Positions 1 to 8,431 of a stretch of 64,000 nt of DNA are shown piece by piece. The notes under the pieces are model-generated. The model searched no databases. It saw only the letters and a list, made by a program, of their open reading frames with translations, and was not told the origin of the DNA. The position numbers and the translations under genes are program-made. The stretch's first letter is position 1, and every line of letters begins with the position of its first letter. The stretch is from a bacterium (lineage in GTDB: Bacteria; AUK180), in contig JAGLGN010000022.1 of the NCBI GenBank assembly GCA_023144005.1, forward strand, positions 73,003 to 137,002, in the 5' to 3' direction.

Positions 1-423
1 GCCGGCGTGGTGATCGTATGGTTCCTTTCCAGCGTTCCTTTCGGAGTGGAATACGCCAGTGAGGAAAGCTTCCTGGGCGTGATCGGCCGGGCTATCGCCC
101 CGATCTTCCATCCTGCCGGCCTTGGTGATTGGAAGATAGTTGTCGCATTGATCTTCGGGATAATCGCAAAAGAAGAGGTCGTGGCTATTTTAGGGACATT
201 GCTTCCGACTGCCGGCCAAACGCTATCCGAAGCCCTTCATTTGTTTTTTACACCGGTGACCGCATTCGGGTTTATGATACTCACACTGGTGTATACCCCT
301 TGCTTTGCCACGCTTGGCGTAATGAAGAAAGAGATAGGGTTGAAATGGACGATGTTCAGCGTGTTCTATGGACTCCTTCTGGGCTGGGTATTGGCAACAT
401 TGATAAATATTATTTTCAGTTGA
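1..423 (+). CDS. feoB: Ferrous iron transporter FeoB, C-terminal fragment (cut by window start)
   Basis: This is the last 140 residues of FeoB, the GTP-driven inner-membrane Fe(II) importer. The reading frame is open from base 1, so the GTPase domain lies upstream of the window. The visible part carries the end of the membrane domain: a helix with IIAKEEVVAILGTL (the AKE segment typical of the second Gate region), then a helix with YTPCFATLGVMKKEIG, matching the conserved PC-x-AT...RRE segment, then a final helix. The stop is followed by a strong hairpin. Nothing unusual in the visible portion; family assignment is confident although only the end is seen. Confidence 0.9.
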   Translation, partial: AGVVIVWFLSSVPFGVEYASEESFLGVIGRAIAPIFHPAGLGDWKIVVALIFGIIAKEEVVAILGTLLPTAGQTLSEALHLFFTPVTAFGFMILTLVYTPCFATLGVMKKEIGLKWTMFSVFYGLLLGWVLATLINIIFS

Positions 424-439
424 GTTAGTGCTCTTATTT

Positions 440-466
440 ATGGATCAGAACACTGTTCTGATCCAT
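440..466 (+). terminator. Hairpin after feoB, possible terminator
   Basis: Near-perfect inverted repeat with 13-base arms (ATGGATCAGAACA and TGTTCTGATCCAT) around one central base, followed by CTTTTC, starting 16 bases after the feoB stop. It could end feoB transcription. The arms also match the end motif of the dispersed inverted-repeat element described at 49790-50063, so it may be two element ends in head-to-head contact rather than a dedicated terminator. Confidence 0.55.
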
Positions 467-925
467 CTTTTCATTATTAACATATGCTTTTTTCACATCA
501 TTTCATGATGTTCAAAAAGAAAGATAGTATATTATTTAATTGAGTTTTGATCCGTATTTGCTCTCATGTCATTTTTTGCGACGATACTCACCACGGCCAT
601 CATTCATTAAAATCCCAAAACTCGTTAGCTTTCGCTCACTCAGACAATTGGATATTTTCGGCTTCGCCACCATTCATTCATGCCGTTAAAAATGTCAATG
701 TCGCTTAAACGGTTCAAAACTCTTTTGGGTTGGTCGCCCGGCGCTGCCGGGCTCCCGGTGAACGGATGCGGGAAGGAAATAAAGAAATAGTTAACATATT
801 TATGAATTAGAACACTTGCTCCTTTCGGAACTCTCGGTTGGGCGCACGGCTGCGCCGTGCTCGAGTGTGGGGGAGAAACAGAGAAAAGAGAGTAGAAAAA
901 AACGAATAGAAGGAAAAGGAAAGAT
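462..925. repeat. Non-coding repeat, inverted partner of 56115-56475
   Basis: This stretch fills the gap between feoB and the acid phosphatase gene. Its left part (462-545) and right part (about 825-925) match the reverse complement of 56115-56475 in the same order. Shared blocks include CATTATTAACATATGCTTTT, GATGTTCAAAAAGAAA and the hairpin GCACGGCTGCGCCGTGC. The middle is more diverged. A copy of the TATTTATGAATTAGAACACT motif lies at 797-816. No convincing gene is present; the open frame on the minus strand here is translated repeat. Confidence 0.7.
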
Positions 926-927
926 AA

Positions 928-1071
928 GCACAGCCGTAACCTGAAAATCGCTATTTCGTTTAACACTTTAATTCTCCTGTTCCAATCATATCGTGCCGCA
1001 CCCCAATCAAGATAGGGGACATGACGTACGCCGCCGGCGTTCGTCTGTCCCGATGTAAAAGTTCCAAGCAA
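928..1071 (-). repeat. Dispersed repeat family B, full-length-like copy
   Basis: About 144 bases that, read on the minus strand, run from GGAACTTTTACATCGGGACA through GATATGATTGGAACAGGAGA to GGTTACGGCTGTGC. A second long copy lies at 16779-16916 and a partial one at 57470-57580. Truncated copies carrying only the GTAACCGGAAAATC end lie at about 35970, 48010, 50995, 56025 and 57240. Non-coding. Confidence 0.75.
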
Positions 1072-1109
1072 AGAGTTGACAGGAAGCGGAGCGTGTAAAC
1101 TCTTTGCCC

Positions 1110-1925
1110 CTAGAACCCCGTCATTACCTTCATGCGGGCTTCATGCTTCATCTCCGGAGTTGCGGAGAAACCCACTTCTTTATAAACCGGATTTTCCCAG
1201 TCCCCGTACATCGGATTGGGAAATACCAGGAATCGTGTCCCGAAAAGCTGCTGATTGTCCTTGACCAGCATTTTTCTTGCGGCAGCGTCTTTGTTTTCAA
1301 AGATATTCGTAAGATCGTTCAGATTGTCTCCCATGAGCAGTACGATCTCATGGTCTTTTTTAATAATATCTCGTCTGGGCTCTTTGCTTCTTTCCCGTGA
1401 TCTGGTCATCACATGTTCATCATCCGCAAAGGGAAAACCCTTATCCTGAAGATTCTTCACGGTGGCGGCTTTAAGGTGATCTTTTCTGTTCGTGACATAG
1501 AATACCACGCCGTCATTCGCTTCGATGTATTTACAGAATTCCAATGCCCCCGGCATTGCCAGAGCACGCGCGAAATTGCACCATTGATCCCATTGATCGG
1601 GGTAGCCGGAGCTTTGAATGATCATCTCGACCTGATAGGGAGTATTATCCAATACCGTTTCGTCTACATCAACAACTACCGCCAGCTTCTTGTTCCCTTC
1701 CCCGCATTTCTCCTTCTCCATATTGAATATCATTTTTCCCATGGCGAAGGTTTGATAGCATATTGCCGCATATTCTCCTGAGGTCTGCGTGTACATGACG
1801 GCCAATTCAGTCGGGTTCCCTTTAATAACAGTTGCATTATCTCTATTGTCGTAGGAGAATTTGCATCCTGCAAAGAGTATAATAATAAAAGCTGTGAGCG
1901 CAATGATCCGAAGATGTGTTTTCAT
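1110..1925 (-). CDS. Class C acid phosphatase lipoprotein, 5'-nucleotidase e(P4) family
   Basis: A 271-residue surface lipoprotein of the HAD-type class C acid phosphatase / lipoprotein e(P4) family, which removes phosphate from nucleotides and other monoesters outside the inner membrane, often for NAD or nucleotide scavenging. It has a signal peptide ending in FAGC (lipid-bearing Cys21). The HAD motif I sequence VVVDVDETVLDN (Asp86 nucleophile, Asp88) is intact. Later segments VVFYVTNRKD (motif II region) and LLMGDNLNDL (motif III/IV) complete the site. Length is near the family norm. The gene stands alone with its own promoter at 1945-1972 and ribosome site AGGAG seven bases before the ATG. 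Confident family call; physiological substrate unknown. Confidence 0.9.
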   Translation of the reverse strand: MKTHLRIIALTAFIIILFAGCKFSYDNRDNATVIKGNPTELAVMYTQTSGEYAAICYQTFAMGKMIFNMEKEKCGEGNKKLAVVVDVDETVLDNTPYQVEMIIQSSGYPDQWDQWCNFARALAMPGALEFCKYIEANDGVVFYVTNRKDHLKAATVKNLQDKGFPFADDEHVMTRSRERSKEPRRDIIKKDHEIVLLMGDNLNDLTNIFENKDAAARKMLVKDNQQLFGTRFLVFPNPMYGDWENPVYKEVGFSATPEMKHEARMKVMTGF

Positions 1926-1944
1926 GGTTGACTCCTGTATGGAG

Positions 1945-1972
1945 ATTATAACTTATTTCATTGAAAGTTCAA
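1945..1972 (-). promoter_or_regulatory. Promoter of acid phosphatase gene
   Basis: On the minus strand: TTGAAC, 16-base spacer, TATAAT. Transcription would begin roughly 15 bases before the AGGAG ribosome site of the phosphatase gene. Confidence 0.7.
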
Positions 1973-2004
1973 AAAAGAGTTTTAATCGTGTAACGATTAA
2001 AACG

Positions 2005-2150
2005 TGTGAAGTGTGAAGTGTGAGGTGGGCAAGTAGAAGGTGATAGGATGATAGGTTTGTAGGTGGAGAAATAGTGAAGAGAAAGAATAAGGGAAATTGT
2101 TATTTGATTTTCTTACGTTAAACATTACACATCACACGCGTTCTCCGCGT
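2005..2150. repeat. Short-period intergenic repeats
   Basis: Contains GTGTGAAGTGTGAAGTGTGAGG (minus-strand form of the CACTTCACACTTCACAC family), then GTGATAGGATGATAGGTTTG, which recurs in inverted orientation near 32660-32690 and in direct orientation at about 56570. It ends with a GC-rich block (CGCGTTCTCCGCG) resembling 32720-32742. Non-coding. Confidence 0.65.
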
Positions 2151-2202
2151 TTTGACTGGAAAAATATACAAGAAATTTGTATAATTCAGAATGGAGTTGA
2201 TT

Positions 2203-2790
2203 ATGAAAGAGAAACGCTCATTTATTTCTGCTGTAATTACCGGCTTACTGCTTCTTTTGTTCTTGCCTGCCTGCGTTGTCTCACAGCATCCGCTTTCACC
2301 GGTGGAAAAAGGCCGTACTCCGCATTGGTTCGAAGGCAGCTGGGAGCAGATCGACGGCGACGATGAAATAACTTTTTTAAGAGACAAGGCTTCCCGTACC
2401 TATACAATGATCACTTCAGACGGGAAGGATACCAATCTTTGTCATCTGACCAGAGTGAAAGGCGGCTATATCGTAAATATAAAATACGATATATCAGAGG
2501 AAAAAAAGTTAAAGGAATCTGATGCCTTTGCGGATCTTAAGAGTGTTTACTTCTTTCTCTACATAAAAAGGAAAGGCAAGAAATTATATATGCATAAATT
2601 GGAAACGAAGTACTTCGCCGACGCAATAAATGATAAGCGTTTGATAGGGGAAACTGAGGACAATGGAGAAGATGGCCTAGTAGTATTGAAGGATGTATCC
2701 GGGAATATGAAAAAAGAGATCAATAAATATATTAAAAAAGGGATCCCAAGTGAGAAAATAGATGTATATATGGAGTCGAAAAATGAATAA
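2203..2790 (+). CDS. Hypothetical lipoprotein
   Basis: A 195-residue predicted lipoprotein that I do not recognise. The N-terminus is a lipoprotein signal (hydrophobic stretch ending LPAC, Cys24). The mature part has GSWEQIDGDDEITFLRD and a mix of beta-like segments and lysine-rich stretches, resembling small ligand- or lipid-binding lipoproteins but without a diagnostic motif. I place the start at 2203 because GGAG lies seven bases upstream; an in-frame ATG at 2191 would overlap that ribosome site. TATAAT at 2180-2185 provides a -10 box. The last codons overlap the start of the uridine kinase gene, so the two are probably co-transcribed. Confidence 0.75.
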   Translation: MKEKRSFISAVITGLLLLLFLPACVVSQHPLSPVEKGRTPHWFEGSWEQIDGDDEITFLRDKASRTYTMITSDGKDTNLCHLTRVKGGYIVNIKYDISEEKKLKESDAFADLKSVYFFLYIKRKGKKLYMHKLETKYFADAINDKRLIGETEDNGEDGLVVLKDVSGNMKKEINKYIKKGIPSEKIDVYMESKNE

Positions 2791-3391
2791 GCCCTTTATT
2801 ATAGGTATCGCTGGCGGAACCGGCTCCGGGAAGACCACGGTTGCCCGCAAGATCCACGAGATCATGAAACAGAACATGGTCGTTATTTATCAGGATTCAT
2901 ATTACACCGATATGCGGGATATCCCTGTAGATGAAAGAAATTATGATCACCCGAATGCATTTGATACAGATCTTCTGATAACTCAGATAAAACAGTTAAA
3001 AAAGGGAGAGCCCATCGAGGTTCCCATATATGATTTTAAAACTCATAGCAGGAAAGAGAAGACCCAATCCCTGACGGTCGCGCCGGTCGTTGTTCTTGAA
3101 GGGATCCTCATCTTCCATTTCCCCGAACTTCGCGAACTGATGGATTTCAAGATCTATGTGGATACTCCGTCCGATATACGCCTTTCCAGAAGAATAACGA
3201 GAGATATCAAAGAAAGAGGCCGTGATATGGATTCGGTAATGAAACAGTATCTCTCAACTGTCAGGCCTATGCATATTGAATTTGTGTCGCCTTCAAAGAA
3301 ATTTGCCGATATAATCGTTCCTGAGGGCGGGTACAATGAGAGGGCGATCGATTTTATGGTCTCTTCGCTGAAACATAAATGGAATCTTTAG
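2783..3391 (+). CDS. udk: Uridine kinase
   Basis: A 202-residue uridine/cytidine kinase, which makes UMP or CMP from the nucleosides in pyrimidine salvage. Walker A is GGTGSGKTT at residues 11-19. DSYYTDM follows and carries the base-binding Asp-Tyr pair. Later segments NYDHPNAFDTDLL, VPIYDFKTHSR, VVVLEGILIF and RRITRDIKERGRD are all typical of Udk. Length matches the family (about 205-215). The ATG at 2783 overlaps the stop of the preceding lipoprotein gene and has GGAG eight bases upstream; a longer start at 2762 would add residues not found in the family. Nothing odd. Confidence 0.93.
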   Translation: MNKPFIIGIAGGTGSGKTTVARKIHEIMKQNMVVIYQDSYYTDMRDIPVDERNYDHPNAFDTDLLITQIKQLKKGEPIEVPIYDFKTHSRKEKTQSLTVAPVVVLEGILIFHFPELRELMDFKIYVDTPSDIRLSRRITRDIKERGRDMDSVMKQYLSTVRPMHIEFVSPSKKFADIIVPEGGYNERAIDFMVSSLKHKWNL

Positions 3392-3400
3392 GAGAAAACA

Positions 3401-3817
3401 ATGAGATATAAGAAGAAGGACGGAGCGATTGCTGCTATCTTCAATGACGGCGATGATCCTATCCGAGAATTGAATCGTATCGCAGAAGAAAGCGGTTCGA
3501 ATCTAAGCATTATATCCGCCGTGGGAATGATAGAGAACCCGGAACTTGGTTTCTTTAACGGAAAAAGTTATGAGAGAAAGATATTTCGCGGATGTTTTGA
3601 ATTGCTTGCTTATTCAGGCACTATTGTGAAGGGTGCCGAGGAGTATGCTGCGCATATTCATGCTATGATAGGAGATCATAAGCATAATGTCTACGGCGGA
3701 CATCTTTTCTCGGGGAAAGTAAAACTCATGCATGAGATAGTCCTGGAAATATTACCTATGGAATTTACCAAAACCAAGAGCGATAGTCAAACGGGGTTAA
3801 TGCTTTGGGATCTATAA
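3401..3817 (+). CDS. PPC (DUF296) domain protein
   Basis: A 138-residue single-domain protein of the PPC/DUF296 family. In plants the fold is fused to AT-hooks; in bacteria it occurs alone and its role is not established, although it forms trimers with a histidine metal site. The segment AHIHAMIGDHKHNVYGGHLFSG holds the clustered histidines and the GGHL motif of the family, and LSIISAVGMIENPELGFF matches the conserved first half. It lies nine bases after udk and its 3' end overlaps the next gene by 13 bases, suggesting one operon. Ribosome site AGGAG precedes the ATG. Confidence 0.85.
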   Translation: MRYKKKDGAIAAIFNDGDDPIRELNRIAEESGSNLSIISAVGMIENPELGFFNGKSYERKIFRGCFELLAYSGTIVKGAEEYAAHIHAMIGDHKHNVYGGHLFSGKVKLMHEIVLEILPMEFTKTKSDSQTGLMLWDL

Positions 3818-4776
3818 GGGCCGCAATTCTATTTTCCGGCGGCCTTGATTCCCTTTTGGCATACAGGATCGTTGAGAAACAGGGAGTAGAAGCAATAGCT
3901 ATCATTTTTGCTACCCCGTTTTTTCCACCGGACAAAGCAATCCATCTGGCAGAAGTAAACTCGCTGAAATTCAGAGTAATTGATATTTCCGATACCTACT
4001 TGAAAGAGGTGCTCATTTCCCCCGAACATGGCTACGGCAAGAGGGTTAATCCCTGTATTGACTGTCATCTGTTCATGATCCGGGCCGTGGGCCGTCTTAT
4101 AGACCGGGGAGAATTTGATTTTCTGGTCACCGGTGAAGTGGTCGGCCAACGGCCCATGTCTCAAACGATGAGAGCGATCAAGGATATCGGAGTAAAGAGC
4201 GGCTTTGAGGAGCTGGTCCTCCGCCCCTTATCCGCCAAACTTCTGGATGAGACTTTAGCGGAAAAGAACGGCTGGGTCAAAAGAGAAGATCTTTTTGCGA
4301 TAGAGGGGAGAAGCCGAGCTGTTCAAATAGAACTGGCAGATAAATACGGCCTCAAAAAATATTCTTCTCCAGCGGGCGGGTGTCTCTTGACCGATCCTGG
4401 ATTTTCCCGTCGGGCACGAGTAATATTGGATCATTTTACGCCACCTGAGGCAATTTATTTTGAAGCGGTGAAATGGGGTCGGATTTTCCATATAGGAACC
4501 TCTATTATTATTATCGGAAGGAATAAAAGCGACAATGATATGCTACGTTCATTAATTATCCCGGAAGCTGTGTTCTTTGAGACCATTAATGTGCCGGGTC
4601 CCGATGCTCTGCTTATCTCATATGAGGGCGAAGCCGATCCGAGTGCCTGTTTCCCGGTATTGGCTAGATACGCTGACGGGCCAACGGGTGCGGAGATAGT
4701 ACTGGAATACACTTATAATGGTGTTTCAAAGAAGGTGTCCGTGAAGAAAAAACCGATAGAAATAAACCCCATTTGA
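3805..4776 (+). CDS. PP-loop ATP pyrophosphatase, thiouridylase/ThiI-like
   Basis: A 323-residue protein of the adenine-nucleotide alpha-hydrolase (PP-loop) class related to MnmA/ThiI-type tRNA sulfur-transfer enzymes. The PP-loop is SGGLDSLLA near residue 12. NPCIDCHLFM has the CxxC pair, and TGEVVGQRPMSQ and SPAGGCLLTDPGF are conserved in this clade. The C-terminal third (about 230-323) looks like a separate domain, possibly related to the NFACT-R/DUF814 fold; I am unsure of that. It starts at a TTG at 3805 inside the end of the PPC gene; no in-frame ATG is available before the PP-loop. The likely role is tRNA thiolation or another ATP-dependent sulfur reaction; the exact product is unknown. 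Confidence 0.75.
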   Translation: MGSIRAAILFSGGLDSLLAYRIVEKQGVEAIAIIFATPFFPPDKAIHLAEVNSLKFRVIDISDTYLKEVLISPEHGYGKRVNPCIDCHLFMIRAVGRLIDRGEFDFLVTGEVVGQRPMSQTMRAIKDIGVKSGFEELVLRPLSAKLLDETLAEKNGWVKREDLFAIEGRSRAVQIELADKYGLKKYSSPAGGCLLTDPGFSRRARVILDHFTPPEAIYFEAVKWGRIFHIGTSIIIIGRNKSDNDMLRSLIIPEAVFFETINVPGPDALLISYEGEADPSACFPVLARYADGPTGAEIVLEYTYNGVSKKVSVKKKPIEINPI

Positions 4777-4801
4777 TATAGGGGTAATAAAAAGTTATAA
4801 T
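4773..4801 (+). promoter_or_regulatory. Promoter of the B12 uptake operon
   Basis: TTGATA, 17-base spacer, TATAAT, directly upstream of the cobalamin riboswitch. It overlaps the stop codon of the PP-loop gene. Confidence 0.75.
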
Positions 4802-4804
4802 CAG

Positions 4805-4960
4805 CAATGTTTTGATTTATTAGAAGCCGATGAAAGAGGAATGCGGTGAAAATCCGCAGCTGTCCCCGCAACTGTATGGGATACGAAACCTTCATACCAC
4901 CGGAAACGGGAAGGGAAGGTGTAGGCCAGATTCCCAAGCCAGGATATTCTGATTCGGCTA
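4805..4960 (+). promoter_or_regulatory. Cobalamin riboswitch
   Basis: Contains the canonical core AATGCGGTGAAAATCCGCAG followed by CTGTCCCCGCAACTGTA, then further paired segments, then AAGCCAGGATATTCT, the B12-box region. These are the most conserved parts of cobalamin riboswitches. It lies between a sigma-70-type promoter and the TonB-dependent receptor gene, so adenosylcobalamin or a related cobalamin should repress the downstream uptake genes. The 3' end is approximate; a ribosome site (GGAGG) follows at about 4970, consistent with control of translation. Confidence 0.93.
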
Positions 4961-4978
4961 TTACTGTACGGAGGATAC

Positions 4979-6727
4979 ATGAAAAAGGCATTTTTAATTG
5001 CTTTATTGTTTGTTTGCCTGATCTCTGGAGCATTTTCATTTGAGATTATTGTCTCTGATTCACGGACCGATTCTATTTCAAATAAGATCAGATGGCCGGA
5101 TGACCTGAAAGAGCTCGAGCCCGGGCTTGCCGGGTTGGATCCATCATTTTACGGTGAGGGAGGAGTTTTGTTTCTTTCCACTCCCGGACTTTCTTCGTCG
5201 CATACCTCGATTATTTTCAATTCATTGATAATTAATGATCCCGCAAACGGTACGGTAGACCTTTCGACCCTGCCCCCCTGGATGTTGGGGTTGGCGAAAA
5301 TAATTAAAGATGACACATCTTCCGCGGCCGGGTCTCAGGGCCTTGGAGGTGCGCTGATCCTTTCGGGAAGGTCTCCACGCCTTCCAGGTATTGAGATCTT
5401 CATGGATGTGAATTCCTTTCGACTTACATCTTATCTCCCTGCGCATACCGCATTGGGGACAGTCGTTTTCTGGTATTCCTTAAAAGAGGGCGGGGATAAT
5501 AGGGCCAATAGCGCCCATCTTACGCAAGATCTGTCCCTGACCTTTGATCTCAAGGGACCATTGTATGTAGGAGTTTCCAGCAATCGGACAGATATGGGCA
5601 CGCCCGGCCCTGTGCCGTCAGCCGAATATTATCAGGACGATTATACAGGGCCTACGTCACTTTATCCCGAAAATACATATTCAGGTGATGTCAACAGGAT
5701 CATTGTTTCTTATATGACAGAAACTTTCTCTTCGGACCTGCTCTTTGAAAGCAAATATCAGGAATACCTTTCATACTACTACGGCTCACCATATCTATCC
5801 GTTCTTGAGGATGATTTTATTAAATTTTCCATTGCGGGTGAATTGCAAAGCCAAGGCGATCTGGCTTTGAAGGGAAATTTCGCGGTGGATTCTCAGAATT
5901 ATAACGGCAAAAAGCATTCGGCGGCACATATGACGCTTAATACTGTTTCCTCGCTCACAGGTTTAGGGCTGATGGTGAAATCCGATCAGGAATTGATAAG
6001 AAACAGGAATCATATCTCATGGAAATTCTATTGGCAGCCCCAACTGGAGGATATCGATCTGAATGCGTCGTTATCCTATGGTATCAAATTGCCTTCATTG
6101 AATGATCTGTATTTTGATTACGGCGGCAATGAGCAGCTGCTTCCCGAAAGGGGATATTCATTATTTCTTTCTGCCTCTTATAAGGCATTTAATCTGGAGT
6201 ATAAATACCTTGACATAGACAAAATGATACGATGGGTCGAAACCGATCCAATTAATTATCTCTACTCCGCCGAGAATTCCGAGCGTATCAGTAATCATTC
6301 AGTGACCCTTGGCTTCCGGTATCAATTCAAAGATATCTGCATAGAGAATACCACGATATTAACGGCAGGCAAGCGTCATCAGGGAGATTTCGAAACAGTT
6401 AATGAGGACCTGTATCAGGGCCTCCTCAGGACACCGCTTTTCAAGAATGTTTCAAAAATAAGTTTTCACAGGGGGCGATTTTCGGCTATTCTGACGCATC
6501 TTTACAAAAGTAGTGAGACGAATATTTATTACAATTCCATGGAAAAGATCCTTCCCGCCATGGGTGTTTCGGATTTCAAGCTCTCTTATGATATCGGCCA
6601 CGGCGCAATCACTTTAGGCGTGAAAAATCTCTTTGATCTTAACGGAGCGATGGAATTCGGCGATTCGTTTTATGACGGGGACTATCCGATGAAACGCCGT
6701 ACTTTCTTTGCTGAGTTCTCATTATGA
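4979..6727 (+). CDS. btuB: TonB-dependent outer-membrane receptor, BtuB-like
   Basis: A 582-residue outer-membrane receptor, short for the family (about 600-700). It has a signal peptide (residues 1-21), a plug domain (about 30-130, including a GLGGALILSGR ending) and then a beta-barrel of alternating aromatic-rich strands ending KRRTFFAEFSL, where a terminal aromatic/Leu strand is expected. The cobalamin riboswitch directly upstream and the btuF-C-D genes downstream identify vitamin B12 or another corrinoid as the substrate. TonB/ExbB/ExbD are not in the window. The ATG at 4979 follows GGAGG by six bases. Its last four bases overlap the next gene. The barrel sequence is diverged, so the call rests on plug, ending and context. 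Confidence 0.85.
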   Translation: MKKAFLIALLFVCLISGAFSFEIIVSDSRTDSISNKIRWPDDLKELEPGLAGLDPSFYGEGGVLFLSTPGLSSSHTSIIFNSLIINDPANGTVDLSTLPPWMLGLAKIIKDDTSSAAGSQGLGGALILSGRSPRLPGIEIFMDVNSFRLTSYLPAHTALGTVVFWYSLKEGGDNRANSAHLTQDLSLTFDLKGPLYVGVSSNRTDMGTPGPVPSAEYYQDDYTGPTSLYPENTYSGDVNRIIVSYMTETFSSDLLFESKYQEYLSYYYGSPYLSVLEDDFIKFSIAGELQSQGDLALKGNFAVDSQNYNGKKHSAAHMTLNTVSSLTGLGLMVKSDQELIRNRNHISWKFYWQPQLEDIDLNASLSYGIKLPSLNDLYFDYGGNEQLLPERGYSLFLSASYKAFNLEYKYLDIDKMIRWVETDPINYLYSAENSERISNHSVTLGFRYQFKDICIENTTILTAGKRHQGDFETVNEDLYQGLLRTPLFKNVSKISFHRGRFSAILTHLYKSSETNIYYNSMEKILPAMGVSDFKLSYDIGHGAITLGVKNLFDLNGAMEFGDSFYDGDYPMKRRTFFAEFSL

Positions 6728-7497
6728 AAAAACTTGCGTTAATCTGTATTTTGATCTTCGGCGTTTTGGGGTATTCGAGTGGAATTGTATCACTTGCTCC
6801 GAATATTACAAGAATGCTCATTGACCTGGGATTAAAAGAACAGATCATAGGCACTGTATCCTCGGGAAACACCTTTGCCGCCAATGTCGGTACCTTTGCC
6901 ATTCCTGAACTGGAAGAGGTCCTTAGGCTGAAGCCCCGCTTGGTTTTCTATACGGGAATTATTCAAGAACCCTTAGGAAAAAAATTGAAGGACCTTGGCC
7001 TGGAAGGTAAACGCATATATATTTCCTCTGCCGAAGAATTGAGATCCGCCTATATGGAATTGGGATCGATCACAGATACTGAAACGAAAGCGCACCAGAT
7101 CATCCTTCAAATTGATCGAACGCTCTCGGCTTTTAAGATCGGCAGTCCGCTGAAGGTGATCCTTCTTCTCTGGTCGCGGCCGTATTACTCCTGCGGGCCG
7201 GAAACATTTATAGGTGAACTGATCTCTGTTTCCGGTATGGAGAATGTATCGCAAGTATCCAAAGGGCGCTATGCTATCATTTCCGCAGAGACATTGATAA
7301 GATCCCGTCCGGATATTATCATAATATGTGCTGAAGATCATGACGCGGTAAGAAATCTACTTCTGAAAGATCCGGTTATCAAGGGGAGCGGCTTGATCGA
7401 TAATCTCAGAATAATTGTTATAGAAGAAGCTGCGAAGGTGCTTCAGCCCTCGCTTGATGCGCTTGAGGTCTGGGAAAAGCTCTTGAATGAGATCTAA
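6724..7497 (+). CDS. btuF: Corrinoid ABC transporter substrate-binding protein, BtuF-like
   Basis: A 257-residue periplasmic binding protein of the helical-backbone metal/corrinoid type. It has a signal peptide (about 1-20), then VSLAPNITRMLIDLGLKEQIIGT, the hallmark opening of BtuF/FhuD-type proteins, then ELEEVLRLKPRLVFY and, in the second lobe, ETFIGELISVSGMENV and ISAETLIRSRPDIIII. It would hand corrinoid from the receptor to BtuC. The start overlaps the receptor stop (ATGA) and the end overlaps btuC by 11 bases, so translation is coupled. Slightly shorter than E. coli BtuF. Confident. Confidence 0.9.
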   Translation: MKKLALICILIFGVLGYSSGIVSLAPNITRMLIDLGLKEQIIGTVSSGNTFAANVGTFAIPELEEVLRLKPRLVFYTGIIQEPLGKKLKDLGLEGKRIYISSAEELRSAYMELGSITDTETKAHQIILQIDRTLSAFKIGSPLKVILLLWSRPYYSCGPETFIGELISVSGMENVSQVSKGRYAIISAETLIRSRPDIIIICAEDHDAVRNLLLKDPVIKGSGLIDNLRIIVIEEAAKVLQPSLDALEVWEKLLNEI

Positions 7498-8431
7498 TAT
7501 ATTCAGAATTCTCTTCTATCTTTGCTTTCTTGCTCTCATCCTCTTATGTCTTTTTTGGGGGCTCTCCGCCGGAGAAGGCTATATACTCCTTGCCGTGCGG
7601 CTCCCGAATCTTCTGGTCGCGCTTATTTCCGGCGCGTCATTAGGCCTTGCGGGGGCGTTGTCGCAGATGATCTTCAGAAATCCATTGGCGGATCCGTATA
7701 TATTGGGCGTCTCCGCCGGTTCATCGGCAGGTATCTCTCTTGCCTTCCTTACAGGCGCATATACGCTTTTAGGATATTTTTCTATATTCATTCTATCCTT
7801 TTCCGGCGGCATCTTCGCTCTTCTGGTAATATTTTCGGTCTATTCCGCTTCCCGTAGAAAGGATACGGTGATATTGCTTCTTTCCGGAGTGATCTTCGGC
7901 TACATAGCGGTGTCTCTTACCTCATTGATCCTGTCGAATCTGGAAGGCAATATTATTTTTTCCCTGACCGAGTGGCTCTTTGGAACCACCGCATTCTTTG
8001 ATATGACGATCATAGGTATCTTTGCCCTTCTTCTTTTAGTGGTGATCATTATATCCCTGATGCGGCATCGTTCATTGGACCGTATGTATCTTTCAGACAA
8101 GAAGATGCTTTCCCTGGGAGAGGACCCCATCGCCAATAGAAAATTCTTTTTCTTTCTCATAGCTCTGCTGGTTTCATTTTCGGTTTCCGTTACGGGGATC
8201 ATCGGCTTTTTGGGCTTGATCGCTCCCCATATCGCCCGTCGCCTGAAGGGATCAAATGCTAAGTCCATGATCCCGTTGTCTGCCATTACGGGAGCATTTC
8301 TTCTTACCGCCGCCCATTTGCTTTCACTGATAGTGAAGGGGATCAGAGTCCCTGTCGGTATAAGCATCTCGCTTATGGGGGGGATATATTTTATCATTCT
8401 GCTGAGGAGGGGATATGCTTCTGAGATTTGA
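7487..8431 (+). CDS. btuC: Corrinoid ABC transporter permease, BtuC/FecCD family
   Basis: A 314-residue FecCD-type permease with about nine or ten membrane helices. RLPNLLVALISGASLGLAGALSQMIFRNPLADPYILGVSAGSSAG is the family signature (given here by position, residues about 29-75, key residues R, P, G, NPLADP, GxSxG). The later segment FLGLIAPHIARRL is the cytoplasmic coupling loop that contacts the ATPase. It overlaps btuF at its start and btuD at its end (17 bases). It forms the membrane channel of the importer. Slightly shorter than typical (about 325-340), at the N-terminus. Confidence 0.92.
   Translation: MRSNIFRILFYLCFLALILLCLFWGLSAGEGYILLAVRLPNLLVALISGASLGLAGALSQMIFRNPLADPYILGVSAGSSAGISLAFLTGAYTLLGYFSIFILSFSGGIFALLVIFSVYSASRRKDTVILLLSGVIFGYIAVSLTSLILSNLEGNIIFSLTEWLFGTTAFFDMTIIGIFALLLLVVIIISLMRHRSLDRMYLSDKKMLSLGEDPIANRKFFFFLIALLVSFSVSVTGIIGFLGLIAPHIARRLKGSNAKSMIPLSAITGAFLLTAAHLLSLIVKGIRVPVGISISLMGGIYFIILLRRGYASEI

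Noticed and set aside
640-1071. A 143-residue minus-strand open frame with LGTFTSGQTNA near its start
   Set aside because: Its first 60 residues match the translation of a repeat copy at 16779-16853, and the rest is translated repeat and low-complexity sequence. No ribosome site or family resemblance.
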